From NCBI GenBank assembly GCA_011170385.1, contig DUFE01000081.1, forward strand, positions 1-13,895: a stretch of DNA of 13,895 nt, written 5' to 3'. Source of the DNA: Dehalococcoidia bacterium (GTDB lineage Bacteria > Chloroflexota > Dehalococcoidia > Dehalococcoidales > W693). Every line of letters begins with the position of its first letter. Positions within the stretch are counted from its first letter, which is position 1. The notes beneath the pieces are model-generated. The model was not told the origin of the DNA, did no database searches, and saw only the letters and a program-made list of their open reading frames with translations. The position numbers and the translations under genes were made by a program. Of the stretch, positions 1 to 6,908 are shown piece by piece.

Positions 1-1370
1 ACTACCAGCAGCAGGTAGGACAGGAACAGCCACAGCAACCAGCCGCCGACCTGTGCCAGCGGCAGAGCGATGAATCCCAGCCCGCCGGTCAGTATCCCCA
101 GTGCAATAATACCGGTCAGAGCCGGCAGGGCGAAGAATGTCGCCAGCGGTCCCACCAGGGAAACGACGCCGAAGTAATAGGCTACAACAGGCCAGACGGC
201 AGCAATGGCAGCCAGAGTTACGTTGAAGCCATCGGCAATCAGGCCGGCGGTGGGCGCCAGGGCCGGGTGTCCACCCAGCCGGCTGTCGATAGCATTTCTG
301 CTTAGATTTTGCAGCGGCGGGAAGATAAAGATAAGCCCCGTCATCGCCAGGAAGCTCATCTGGAATGAAGCGGTAAAAAGAATCTGCGGGTTGATACCGA
401 CCATAATAGCAGCGGCAAAGACCAGAGCGGTAATGGAGCTACGCTGCCTGCCGAAGAACTCGGTAGCAAGGAAGACGCTTGCCATGATAGCGCTCCTTAC
501 CACCGGTGGGTGCATGCCGGTGATCGTGGCGTAGAGCCAGACGACCACCAATGCTAGCCAGATATAGAGGTAGTAGCGGCGACCGAGTAGTCGGCTGCCG
601 GTAGCGAGCATAAGCCCGGCGACGATGCCCAGGTGGAGGCCGGAGATAGCCAGCAGGTGGGCGGTGCCGGTCTGTGAAAAATCATCCTGGAGGTCGGATG
701 GGATGTTGCCCCGCATACCTAGCACGATACCCTGTGCCAGCGATGCCTGCGGCTGGGGTAAAACCTCCGCCAGGGTTTGCGACATATCGTTTCTCAAGGA
801 GTAGAGCCACTCCAGCAGCGGGAAGCCCAGCCCGGTGCCCAGAACCTCTATCCGTGGATAGAGCATCGTCGAATATATGCCCTCGCGTGCCAGATAGTCG
901 GCGTAGTCGAAACCCTCGAAGACGGGCGGTGTCTGTGGCTCGCCGGATACCAGCAGGAAATCACCGTAGCCGTATTCCGGGTACCTGGGAACAAACAGCA
1001 ATATATCTCCTCGTATATCCCGCCACTCTCCGTCTATCTCTATCTCCAGTTTCGACAGGCGTAGATGAGTTGTCTTGTCCCTGACGTCCGCGTCCCGGCT
1101 GACTGTTCCTTTGAAAGTTATCGTTCCCGTGTCGTTGTAGTAACCGAGGTAGTCCTCGTCATCGGACGGCAGGCTGGACTGAAAACAAAAGGCACCTCCG
1201 AAGAAGATGAAGATACAAAGGCTGACCAGTATTACCTTTTTACGGTATCGATGGAATAACAGCAGGGGGATGGGTGCCAGCCCGAAGAAGACACAGGCTA
1301 ACGGCAGGTCGAACTGTGAGCCGATAAAGATACCCGCTATCCAGGCGCCACAGAGGCATATGAGAAACAA
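1..1370 (-). CDS. comEC: ComEC/Rec2 competence DNA-uptake channel protein (partial, C-terminus beyond window)
   Basis: Inner-membrane channel that passes transforming single-stranded DNA into the cytoplasm. The minus frame stays open for 456 codons to the window edge. Residues about 1-60 hold hydrophobic segments. Residues about 75-165 form a DUF4131-type domain ending in FDYADYLAREGI (154-165). The competence domain follows, with GMRGNIP and the family signature HLLAISGLHLG at about 238-248, then several membrane helices. The metallo-beta-lactamase-like domain common at the C-terminus would lie outside the window. The frame has no upstream ATG after two in-frame TAA codons at 1394-1389. The only sensible start is TTG at 1370, preceded by AAAGG at a 9-base spacing. 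It lies 33 bases after the comEA stop on the same strand, so the two are probably one operon. Family assignment is secure; the TTG start is inferred. Confidence 0.93.
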   Translation of the reverse strand, partial: MFLICLCGAWIAGIFIGSQFDLPLACVFFGLAPIPLLLFHRYRKKVILVSLCIFIFFGGAFCFQSSLPSDDEDYLGYYNDTGTITFKGTVSRDADVRDKTTHLRLSKLEIEIDGEWRDIRGDILLFVPRYPEYGYGDFLLVSGEPQTPPVFEGFDYADYLAREGIYSTMLYPRIEVLGTGLGFPLLEWLYSLRNDMSQTLAEVLPQPQASLAQGIVLGMRGNIPSDLQDDFSQTGTAHLLAISGLHLGIVAGLMLATGSRLLGRRYYLYIWLALVVVWLYATITGMHPPVVRSAIMASVFLATEFFGRQRSSITALVFAAAIMVGINPQILFTASFQMSFLAMTGLIFIFPPLQNLSRNAIDSRLGGHPALAPTAGLIADGFNVTLAAIAAVWPVVAYYFGVVSLVGPLATFFALPALTGIIALGILTGGLGFIALPLAQVGGWLLWLFLSYLLLV

Positions 1371-1403
1371 GTATTGTACCCTTTCTTCTTATTACGTATC
1401 CAT

Positions 1404-1919
1404 CTAGTCGGCTACGGTAATAAGATCTCCGATATTCTCCAGCGTGGACTCTCCGATACCATCAACGTTCAGCAACTCGTTTGTGCTATGGAAAAGCCCG
1501 TTCTGTTGGCGGTAGCTTATTATTGCCTGTGCCTTCACCTCGCCGATGCCGGGCAGGGCTTCCAGTAGCCAGGCTTCGGCGCGGTTGATGTTTATCTTCT
1601 GCGGTGTTTCTTGGTCATCCGCCTGCGCTATGTTAAGCTCGACATGGCTTGAGTCGAAGCCATCAATGATACCGCCGGCTGCTTGGACGAGGGACTCTAT
1701 GGTATCCCCGTCCTGCAGGGGATAGAATCCGGGATTATTGACCTCCCCACCGATATAAACCTGTGTTATCTGTCCGGTAGCGGTTGTTTCGGGCAAGGAA
1801 ATCTCTATCGGCGGTGTACCGTCGCACCCGGAGGCGGTAAGTATTTCGCCGATTAAGATGGCGGCTGCTGCAAGAGCGGCAATCACCAATCTGCACTTTT
1901 TAAACCCGACCTGTGGCAT
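1404..1919 (-). CDS. comEA: ComEA DNA receptor (SLBB + helix-hairpin-helix)
   Basis: Membrane-anchored receptor that binds double-stranded DNA outside the membrane and hands it to ComEC. The 171-residue protein has an N-terminal hydrophobic anchor (about 10-28), an SLBB-type domain (about 50-103, starting VYIGGEVNNPGFY) and a C-terminal double helix-hairpin-helix domain (about 110-165) with the turns LPGIG (122-126) and VDGIG (152-156). This is the usual ComEA order. Two in-frame ATGs lie close together. GGAGG touches the first (1925) but sits 6 bases before the second (1919), so 1919 is the better start. A cysteine follows the anchor (ASGC), but the position three before it is alanine, so a lipobox is doubtful. 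It is the first gene of the comEA-comEC unit, with a good promoter upstream. Confidence 0.93.
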   Translation of the reverse strand: MPQVGFKKCRLVIAALAAAAILIGEILTASGCDGTPPIEISLPETTATGQITQVYIGGEVNNPGFYPLQDGDTIESLVQAAGGIIDGFDSSHVELNIAQADDQETPQKININRAEAWLLEALPGIGEVKAQAIISYRQQNGLFHSTNELLNVDGIGESTLENIGDLITVAD

Positions 1920-1985
1920 AATCATCCTCCTTACCCGACTCCGGAGTGTAATCCAACCCGGATAAAATAACCTGTGGATTATTGA

Positions 1986-2015
1986 TTTTCGGCTGTTTTA
2001 GGTTCACAATATAAT
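1986..2015 (+). promoter_or_regulatory. Possible promoter for the 86-residue orphan gene
   Basis: A perfect TATAAT lies at 2010-2015 on the plus strand, about 80 bases before the ATG at 2099. The best -35 match is poor (TTTTCG at 1986-1991, 18-base spacing), so this rests mainly on the -10. It overlaps the opposing comEA promoter. Confidence 0.33.
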
Positions 2016-2036
2016 TTAAGAGGAGTCTTACGTCAA
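2008..2036 (-). promoter_or_regulatory. SigA-type promoter for comEA-comEC
   Basis: On the minus strand TTGACG (2036-2031) and TATATT (2013-2008) are separated by 17 bases; each differs from consensus at one position. Transcription would start near 2001, leaving a leader of about 80 bases before the comEA ATG at 1919. The -10 overlaps a plus-strand TATAAT. Confidence 0.55.
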
Positions 2037-2098
2037 CAACATCCGGCGGTGAATCGTTTGCAAAGAGGAATGTTTGAATATATCAGGGAGGTAGAATT

Positions 2099-2359
2099 AT
2101 GCCCAGGCCAATCAGTAACGCCACCCAGCTGAAGCCGGTGGTGGTCAGGTCGGTCAAAGCCCTTTACGGACATAATATGCAGAACGTTACCATACTCAAA
2201 GCCGAGCGTTTCCCGCTTTTCAAGGAGCCGAAGCAGGGCTGGCTCGTTCACGCCGAGTTCAACGACGACCGATACGAGTACGCCGTTCAACTCGATATCC
2301 AGATGCAGGACGGCACCATCACTAGGGCAGTCGAAATGCACCGCACCCCGGTCAAATAA
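2099..2359 (+). CDS. Small conserved-looking protein of unknown function (86 aa)
   Basis: I do not recognise this protein with confidence. It begins at ATG 2099 with AGGGAGG seven bases upstream, a strong ribosome site that makes the gene credible. It is soluble in appearance: no signal peptide, no membrane segment, no cysteine. The N-terminal third is likely helical. The C-terminal half reads as beta strands with a W at residue 48 and a D-x-Q-x-Q-D-G-T turn near residue 70. The pattern GW-x-V followed by an aspartate-glycine hairpin loosely recalls the gas-vesicle GvpO family, but no gvp gene is nearby and the resemblance is weak. It is divergent from comEA and 142 bases before the LRR gene. 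Confidence 0.7.
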   Translation: MPRPISNATQLKPVVVRSVKALYGHNMQNVTILKAERFPLFKEPKQGWLVHAEFNDDRYEYAVQLDIQMQDGTITRAVEMHRTPVK

Positions 2360-2417
2360 CAGGACTTCACAGGGATGGGGGGTGGTACGCCGGCGGACGG
2401 CGATATTTGCCCGGTGG

Positions 2418-2426
2418 TGTTATAAT
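2418..2426 (+). promoter_or_regulatory. Extended -10 promoter for the LRR gene
   Basis: TGTTATAAT is a full extended -10 element (TG, one base, perfect TATAAT). No convincing -35 is present, as is common for extended -10 promoters. The start would be near 2433, about 70 bases before the ATG at 2502. Confidence 0.45.
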
Positions 2427-2501
2427 CTTGTACCATCTTTTGCTGTAAGTGCTGTATAACAAGGGGATAATGCGCTTAAAACTACCGCAAGGAGGGCGAA
2501 A

Positions 2502-3713
2502 ATGACAATAGTGAACAGATGGGTAACCATAGCCGTAGTCGGCGTACTGGCATTGGGGTTTTTAATCAGCCTGATCCTATTTGCTCAGAAATCCGGTGAT
2601 TTGGCAGGCTCCCGCAGTGAAGTAGCCATCCTGCAAGCCGATCTGGCCGATGCGGAAGCCGATATCTCCGATTTAAATGACGATCTAGCCGCGGCACAGG
2701 TGGAAGCCTCTGATCTGGAAGCTGACTTGGCAGCAGCCGAGGACGAGGTCTCCGCTCTGAAGATAGATCTGGCGTTAGCCCAGGTAGAGGTCTCCAACCT
2801 GGAAGCGGATTTAACCGAAGCGGCGGCCGATAATGCGGAACTGCAAGCTGACCTGGCAGACGCACAGACCAATGTCTCCAGCCTTCAAGCTGACCTGGCG
2901 GACGCACAGGCTGAAGTTTCGGTTTTAGAGGTGGAACTGGCGGCGGCACAGTACGAGGTTGCTGTTCTGGAGGCGGAGCTGGCTCCGGTGGAATTCTCCG
3001 ACGCCGACTTGGAAGCCGCCGTTCGCGAGATATTGAATATACCCGAAGGCACTATCAACAAGTTCCATCTGGAGCTGGTTACCGAGATTTCATATTCGGG
3101 AGGGGATACCGAAGACCTTACCGGTATAGAATATTGCGTCAATCTGGAGACGCTTCACATTCTGGGCTGCAATATCAGCGACCTGTCTCCCCTTTCCAAT
3201 CTCACAAGCCTGGAATATATTAACCTTTCAACGAATAATATAAGTGACATCTCGCCTCTGGTAGGGCTCACCAACCTGAAGATCCTGTACCTTAACTGGA
3301 ATACTGTCAGCGACCTGTCGCCCCTGACGGACCTCACCAACTTGAGGCTGCTTGACCTGTCGGGAAACAACATCAGCGACCTGTCACCCATATCCGGACT
3401 GATCAATCTGTGGAGGCTCAATGTTGGGAGAAACGACATCAGCAACATCTCGGTACTGGCCGGTCTCACCAACCTGGAGATCCTTTTCCTGTGGGGTAAT
3501 AATATCAGCGACCTCTCGCCGCTGGTCGGTCTTACAAAGTTAAATCACCTCGATCTGGAAGATAATGATATCAGTAGTATTGCCCCTCTGGTAGAAAACG
3601 AAGGCTTGGCAGCGGGTGATTATATAAATTTGAAGGATAATCCACTTAATGCTATATCGATAAGCCTCTATATCCCTATACTTGAGGCAAGAGGGGCCAG
3701 CGTTTATTATTAA
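2502..3713 (+). CDS. Membrane-anchored coiled-coil / leucine-rich-repeat surface protein
   Basis: Probable cell-surface protein with three parts. Residues 7-27 are one hydrophobic helix with no clear cleavage site, likely an uncleaved anchor. Residues about 34-162 are a long coiled coil with leucine or alanine/valine at 4-3-4-3 spacing, built from eight back-to-back 14-residue units (44-155). Residues 165-211 resemble the cap of internalin-type LRR proteins. Seven 22-residue repeats follow (212-365, consensus LTNLxxLxLxxNNISDLSPLxG), then a C-terminal cap (366-403) with NEGLAAGDYINLKDNPLN. LRRs usually bind protein or glycan ligands; the ligand here is unknown. AAGGAGGG lies six bases before the ATG. 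It appears monocistronic and converges with the trkA-like gene 45 bases away. Architecture is clear from sequence; surface location is inferred. Confidence 0.88.
   Translation: MTIVNRWVTIAVVGVLALGFLISLILFAQKSGDLAGSRSEVAILQADLADAEADISDLNDDLAAAQVEASDLEADLAAAEDEVSALKIDLALAQVEVSNLEADLTEAAADNAELQADLADAQTNVSSLQADLADAQAEVSVLEVELAAAQYEVAVLEAELAPVEFSDADLEAAVREILNIPEGTINKFHLELVTEISYSGGDTEDLTGIEYCVNLETLHILGCNISDLSPLSNLTSLEYINLSTNNISDISPLVGLTNLKILYLNWNTVSDLSPLTDLTNLRLLDLSGNNISDLSPISGLINLWRLNVGRNDISNISVLAGLTNLEILFLWGNNISDLSPLVGLTKLNHLDLEDNDISSIAPLVENEGLAAGDYINLKDNPLNAISISLYIPILEARGASVYY
2631..2966 (+). repeat. Eight tandem 42-bp units coding the coiled-coil stalk
   Basis: Residues 44-155 of the LRR protein divide into eight gap-free 14-residue units (types LQADLADAEADISD, LEADLAAAEDEVSA), so the DNA is a degenerate 42-bp tandem array. 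Third-codon positions have drifted, but the 14-residue phase is never broken. Confidence 0.85.
3135..3596 (+). repeat. Seven tandem 66-bp units coding 22-residue LRRs
   Basis: Residues 212-365 form seven uninterrupted 22-residue repeats. The core xNxISDLSPL recurs in most units; units 5 and 7 are the most diverged (ISNISVL, ISSIAPL). Confidence 0.88.
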
Positions 3714-3758
3714 AAATTGGACATGATGTAGCTTATAAAGCCGCGGTAAGGGTGGTAT

Positions 3759-4421
3759 TTAGCTGCCGGTGAGTGCGGACTTCAGTGCCTCCACGGATTC
3801 TGGGCGGGTGACGGCAATTATCTGGTCTCCATCTTGGAGGGTGGTGGTGCCGGTGGGCACCGTGGGCTTTCTCTCCTTGCGGATTACCAATGACAGGATG
3901 CTTTCAGGTGGCAGCGAAAGCTCTCTGACCTGCTTGCCTACGGTTATCGATTCCGGCGATATGGTAACCTCGACTATTTCCAACTCCTTTTCCTGAATGG
4001 TCAGCAGGTGCATCAGCGGGTGCGTCGGTAGCTCGTGCTTGATGTGCTCAAGGATAATACTGGTACTGCTTACGGCCACGTCAACCCCCAGCTGCCGGAA
4101 GAAGTCCTCGTTCCTGGGGTTTCTGACACGGGCTATTGTACGGAGCACCTTGAACTTGTGCTTGGCTACCTGGCAGGCGACCAGATTGTCCTCGTCCTCG
4201 CCGGTTACAGCAATCAGCATATCGGCACGGCTGGTGCCGGCTTGCTCCAGAGTCATCGCCTCGCAGCCGTCACCACGAAGGCAGATGCTGCCCAGCTCGT
4301 TGTTGATGCTCTGGCAAACGGCGGCGTCTTTTTCCAGTATCAATACCTCGTGTCCTTCGTCGAGCAGGGCTTTTGCCAGATAGTAACCCAGTCGACCGCC
4401 ACCGACGATTATGATATACAT
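3759..4421 (-). CDS. TrkA-family potassium uptake regulatory protein (RCK_N + RCK_C)
   Basis: Cytoplasmic gating subunit of a Trk/Ktr-type K+ transporter. The 220 residues fit a KtrA/CeoB-sized protein. An N-terminal Rossmann domain (about 1-118) has GGGRLG at 7-12 (GxGxxG) and an acidic residue, E30, at the end of strand 2 as in NAD-binding members. A TrkA_C domain covers about 135-218. The gene starts 9 bases after the stop of the upstream short trkA gene. It has only a weak ribosome site of its own (GGAAGG about 13 bases away), so it is probably translationally coupled. It is the last gene of the usp-trkA-trkA unit and converges with the LRR gene; I saw no hairpin terminator in the 45-base gap. 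Confidence 0.9.
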   Translation of the reverse strand: MYIIIVGGGRLGYYLAKALLDEGHEVLILEKDAAVCQSINNELGSICLRGDGCEAMTLEQAGTSRADMLIAVTGEDEDNLVACQVAKHKFKVLRTIARVRNPRNEDFFRQLGVDVAVSSTSIILEHIKHELPTHPLMHLLTIQEKELEIVEVTISPESITVGKQVRELSLPPESILSLVIRKERKPTVPTGTTTLQDGDQIIAVTRPESVEALKSALTGS

Positions 4422-4430
4422 AAGCCTGTA

Positions 4431-4829
4431 TTAACCTTCCAGCTTTTCCTTTAGCATCTGGGCGAACACCGTGGTCGGACTTATTGCCTCCAGCCCCAGC
4501 AGGCTGTAGATATCGCTGCGGAGCGGGTCATAGATGCGGCAGATCACCCTTGGCACTTTGAACTTGTGCTTGGCTATCTGAGAAGCCATAACATTGCGGT
4601 TATCCCCCTGGGTTACGGCGACGAAGGCGTCAGCTTCTTCTATACCCACCTTCTTAAGGGTCTCTTCATCAACTCCGTTGCCGATGATGGCGCTACCGCC
4701 GAACTCCGGCGGCAGTCTGCGAAAGCTGTAGGCGTCGATATCCAAGGTAGTAACTTGATGGCCTTCCTTGTCTAGCATGGCAGCCAGTTGAGCGCCTACC
4801 CGGCCGCAACCCATGATTACTACTTTCAT
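4431..4829 (-). CDS. Short TrkA-family protein, RCK_N domain only
   Basis: A 132-residue protein covering one Rossmann/RCK_N domain with GCGRVG at 7-12 and D30 after strand 2. It ends at the usual domain boundary with no TrkA_C domain. The open frame extends 14 codons upstream, but those residues are not TrkA-like. MKVVIMGCGRVG is the family-typical start, and its ATG overlaps the stop of the upstream stress-protein gene (ATGA, 4 bases). With the following gene it forms a tandem TrkA pair like actinobacterial CeoB/CeoC. It likely forms mixed or regulatory assemblies around a TrkH subunit, binding NAD(H) or another nucleotide. Whether it joins the same ring as the larger TrkAs is unknown. Confidence 0.87.
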   Translation of the reverse strand: MKVVIMGCGRVGAQLAAMLDKEGHQVTTLDIDAYSFRRLPPEFGGSAIIGNGVDEETLKKVGIEEADAFVAVTQGDNRNVMASQIAKHKFKVPRVICRIYDPLRSDIYSLLGLEAISPTTVFAQMLKEKLEG

Positions 4830-5263
4830 ACTTCGCTCTCGTCCAGCTGGTGGTCGAGCAGGACACGGCATGGAGCGTTCTTCAGAACATAGGGCAAAAC
4901 ATCGCCCAAACAGAACTGCCCGAAGTGCTTCTTGTAGGTGACTCCTATCAGAATCAGGTCCACCTCTCGCTCTATTGCCTCGTCGATTATAGCTGGTCCC
5001 ACCTCACGAGCCTGTAATATGTCAGTCTCGATCAGGCAATTACGCCTTCTCGCTATCTCCTCTATGTGGGTTAGGATGGTTTCGGCGCGGTTTATTTCAG
5101 ATGCGATTTCGGTGTCGAGCGGCAAAGAGCGCTCTACTGGGATTACGTGAACGGCGAAGATTCGGCTCCCGTTCTTCCGGTTCGCCAGCCGGCAAGCTAG
5201 CTCTATCGCTCCTTCGTCAGCCTTGGCGCCGGCTACCGGCACCAAGATATTATGGAACTCCAT
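4826..5263 (-). CDS. Universal stress protein UspA-like
   Basis: Small cytoplasmic protein (145 aa) of the UspA fold, a single domain beginning MEFHNILVPVAG. The ATP-binding signature G-x2-G-x9-G-[S/T] is only half kept: G107 and G120 are at the correct spacing, but the second glycine is Y110 and the S/T is D121, so ATP binding may be lost or altered. The ending KNAPCRVLL is typical. It leads the operon; its TGA overlaps the ATG of the short trkA, which ties its expression to K+ gating proteins. The ribosome site is weak (TTAGGAC next to the ATG). A good promoter lies upstream. Confidence 0.88.
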   Translation of the reverse strand: MEFHNILVPVAGAKADEGAIELACRLANRKNGSRIFAVHVIPVERSLPLDTEIASEINRAETILTHIEEIARRRNCLIETDILQAREVGPAIIDEAIEREVDLILIGVTYKKHFGQFCLGDVLPYVLKNAPCRVLLDHQLDESEV

Positions 5264-5290
5264 GTCCTAACTTGTCACCATCAAGCGGCT

Positions 5291-5319
5291 ATTATAACTC
5301 TCCAACAATTAATTTACAA
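5291..5319 (-). promoter_or_regulatory. Promoter for the usp-trkA-trkA operon
   Basis: On the minus strand TTGTAA (5319-5314) is followed after 17 bases by a perfect TATAAT (5296-5291). The predicted start near 5284 gives a leader of about 20 bases to the ATG at 5263. Confidence 0.52.
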
Positions 5320-5435
5320 CAACCAATTATATATTGCAAAGGAGGATATGAATATTTTCTTCAGTAATCTCTTGTCGAGAACGGGCTTGGGTGGGATATT
5401 AAGAGGTGAATAGCAAGAGGGGGTGAATTTTCAGC

Positions 5436-6899
5436 CTAGCGCCATCTCCAGAAAGCCGGAGTAAACAGCATCAGCAGCGTGAATAGCTCCAGCCGTCCGG
5501 CAAGCATGCAGAATATCAATACGCCCTTACCGGCGGCGGGAATGAAGAAGTAGTTCTCCATTGGTCCCACCATCCCCAGGCCGGGACCGACATTGCCCAG
5601 CGAGGCGGTAACCGAGGACAGCGCCGTTATATGGTCCAACCCCAGGGCGCTCATTATCAGAAAGCATGCTACCAGAACAGCAAAGTAAAGAATGGTCAGG
5701 CTGATAATCCTGGAGGTAACTCCCTCTGGTATTGTGCTGCCGTCAACCTTCAGCGGGGCGACGGCGCGGGGATTGAAGGCGAGCAGGATGCGGCGGTAGG
5801 TATACTTGGCCAGCACCAGCAGCCGGATGACCTTTAATGCCCCGCCGGTGGAGCCAGCCGAGGCGCCGATTACCATCAGGACAAGTAATAACGACTTGGT
5901 AAACTCTGGCCAGGCATTAAAATCGGTGGTGGCAAAACCAGTGGTGGTCATTATGGACACGGCTTGAAAACCGCTGAGTCTCAAGGATTCGCTTATGGAC
6001 ATACCGGCATTGATTACCAGGTCCAGATTCAGCAGTAGTATGGCACCGATGAGAAAAATGATATAGAGCTTGAACTCTGGGTTGTTGAACAGTTTTCCGG
6101 GTTGGCGTTTCCATATCAGGTAGTAATAGAGACCGAAGTTCACCCCGGAGGCGAGCATGAAGAAGATGACGATCAGCTCGATAGACAGGCTATTATAGGC
6201 GCCGATGCTCAAAGCAGTGGGAGTAAAGCCTCCTGTGGGGGTGGTGCTCAGGGTTACGGTTATAGCATCGAATACGCCCATTCCAGCGATGCGGAGCAGA
6301 ATAAACTCGGCGATGGTCAGCCCGAAGTATATTAACCACAGGGCTTTGGCGGTATCCCTTATACGGGCAGTCAGCTTCTCTCCCTGCTGCCCGCCGGGCA
6401 TCTCGGCTTCCGCCAGGTGGGCTGAGCCAATACCCAGCATCGGGAACAGGGCGACGAACAGCATGATTATGCCCATACCACCCAGCCACTGGGTCATGGC
6501 ACGCCACAATAAGATGCCCTGGCACTGACCTTCGATGGCGGTGAACACCGTCGCCCCGGTGGTGGTGTAACCTGACATCGCCTCGAAGAAAGCATCCAGG
6601 AAGTTGGGTAATGCTCCGGAGAGAGAGTAGGGCAGAGCGCCGAAAAGCGATGCTGCCAGCCAGCTGCCGGCAACCAGCGCTATCGCCTCGCGTCGGCTGA
6701 CCCTCCTGCCGCTGGCGTCCAGCGGTGTCAGCCACCAAAGCAGCAGCCCTGAGCCCATGGTGATGGCCATGGAGATACCAAAAGCCGAGGCATCGGATGA
6801 ATCCGGTGAGAATAGACTCCAGCACAGTGGCAAGAGCATGGTAGCGCCGACGATGGCTATCAGCAGCCCCAGGTAATGAAGGGTGACCTTAATTCTCAT
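5436..6899 (-). CDS. trkH: Trk/Ktr potassium transporter membrane subunit TrkH
   Basis: K+-translocating membrane subunit of 487 residues, the length expected for TrkH. The fourfold pore repeat is complete: YTTTGATVF (111-119), STTPTGGF (218-225), TTTGFATT (328-335) and GNVGPG (445-450), with one selectivity-filter glycine each. Other landmarks are QWLGGMGI (137-144), the GSTGGALKVIRL stretch near 360-370 and the C-terminal MLAGRLELFTLLML. About ten hydrophobic helices are visible. The ATG is 9 bases after the stop of the upstream trkA, giving a trkA-trkH operon. The ribosome site is weak (AGAAG), suggesting coupling. No clear terminator follows the stop. Confidence 0.95.
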   Translation of the reverse strand: MRIKVTLHYLGLLIAIVGATMLLPLCWSLFSPDSSDASAFGISMAITMGSGLLLWWLTPLDASGRRVSRREAIALVAGSWLAASLFGALPYSLSGALPNFLDAFFEAMSGYTTTGATVFTAIEGQCQGILLWRAMTQWLGGMGIIMLFVALFPMLGIGSAHLAEAEMPGGQQGEKLTARIRDTAKALWLIYFGLTIAEFILLRIAGMGVFDAITVTLSTTPTGGFTPTALSIGAYNSLSIELIVIFFMLASGVNFGLYYYLIWKRQPGKLFNNPEFKLYIIFLIGAILLLNLDLVINAGMSISESLRLSGFQAVSIMTTTGFATTDFNAWPEFTKSLLLVLMVIGASAGSTGGALKVIRLLVLAKYTYRRILLAFNPRAVAPLKVDGSTIPEGVTSRIISLTILYFAVLVACFLIMSALGLDHITALSSVTASLGNVGPGLGMVGPMENYFFIPAAGKGVLIFCMLAGRLELFTLLMLFTPAFWRWR

Positions 6900-6908
6900 T
6901 ATCGCTTC

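Noticed and set aside
205..1084. Plus-strand frames across comEC
   Set aside because: The minus frame here codes an uninterrupted ComEC with DUF4131 and the HLLAISGLH signature; the plus frames are shadows.
2566..2949. 127-residue proline-rich open frame on the minus strand
   Set aside because: It is the shadow of the 42-bp coiled-coil repeat array; its apparent repeats come from the real plus-strand gene, and no ribosome site or family match is seen.
3714..3758. Terminator between the converging LRR and trkA-like genes
   Set aside because: No stem followed by a U-tract was found on either strand.
6193..6825. 210-residue minus-strand frame inside trkH
   Set aside because: It lies in another frame of the trkH gene, whose pore motifs run intact through the same bases; its composition is rich in H, R and G without any motif.
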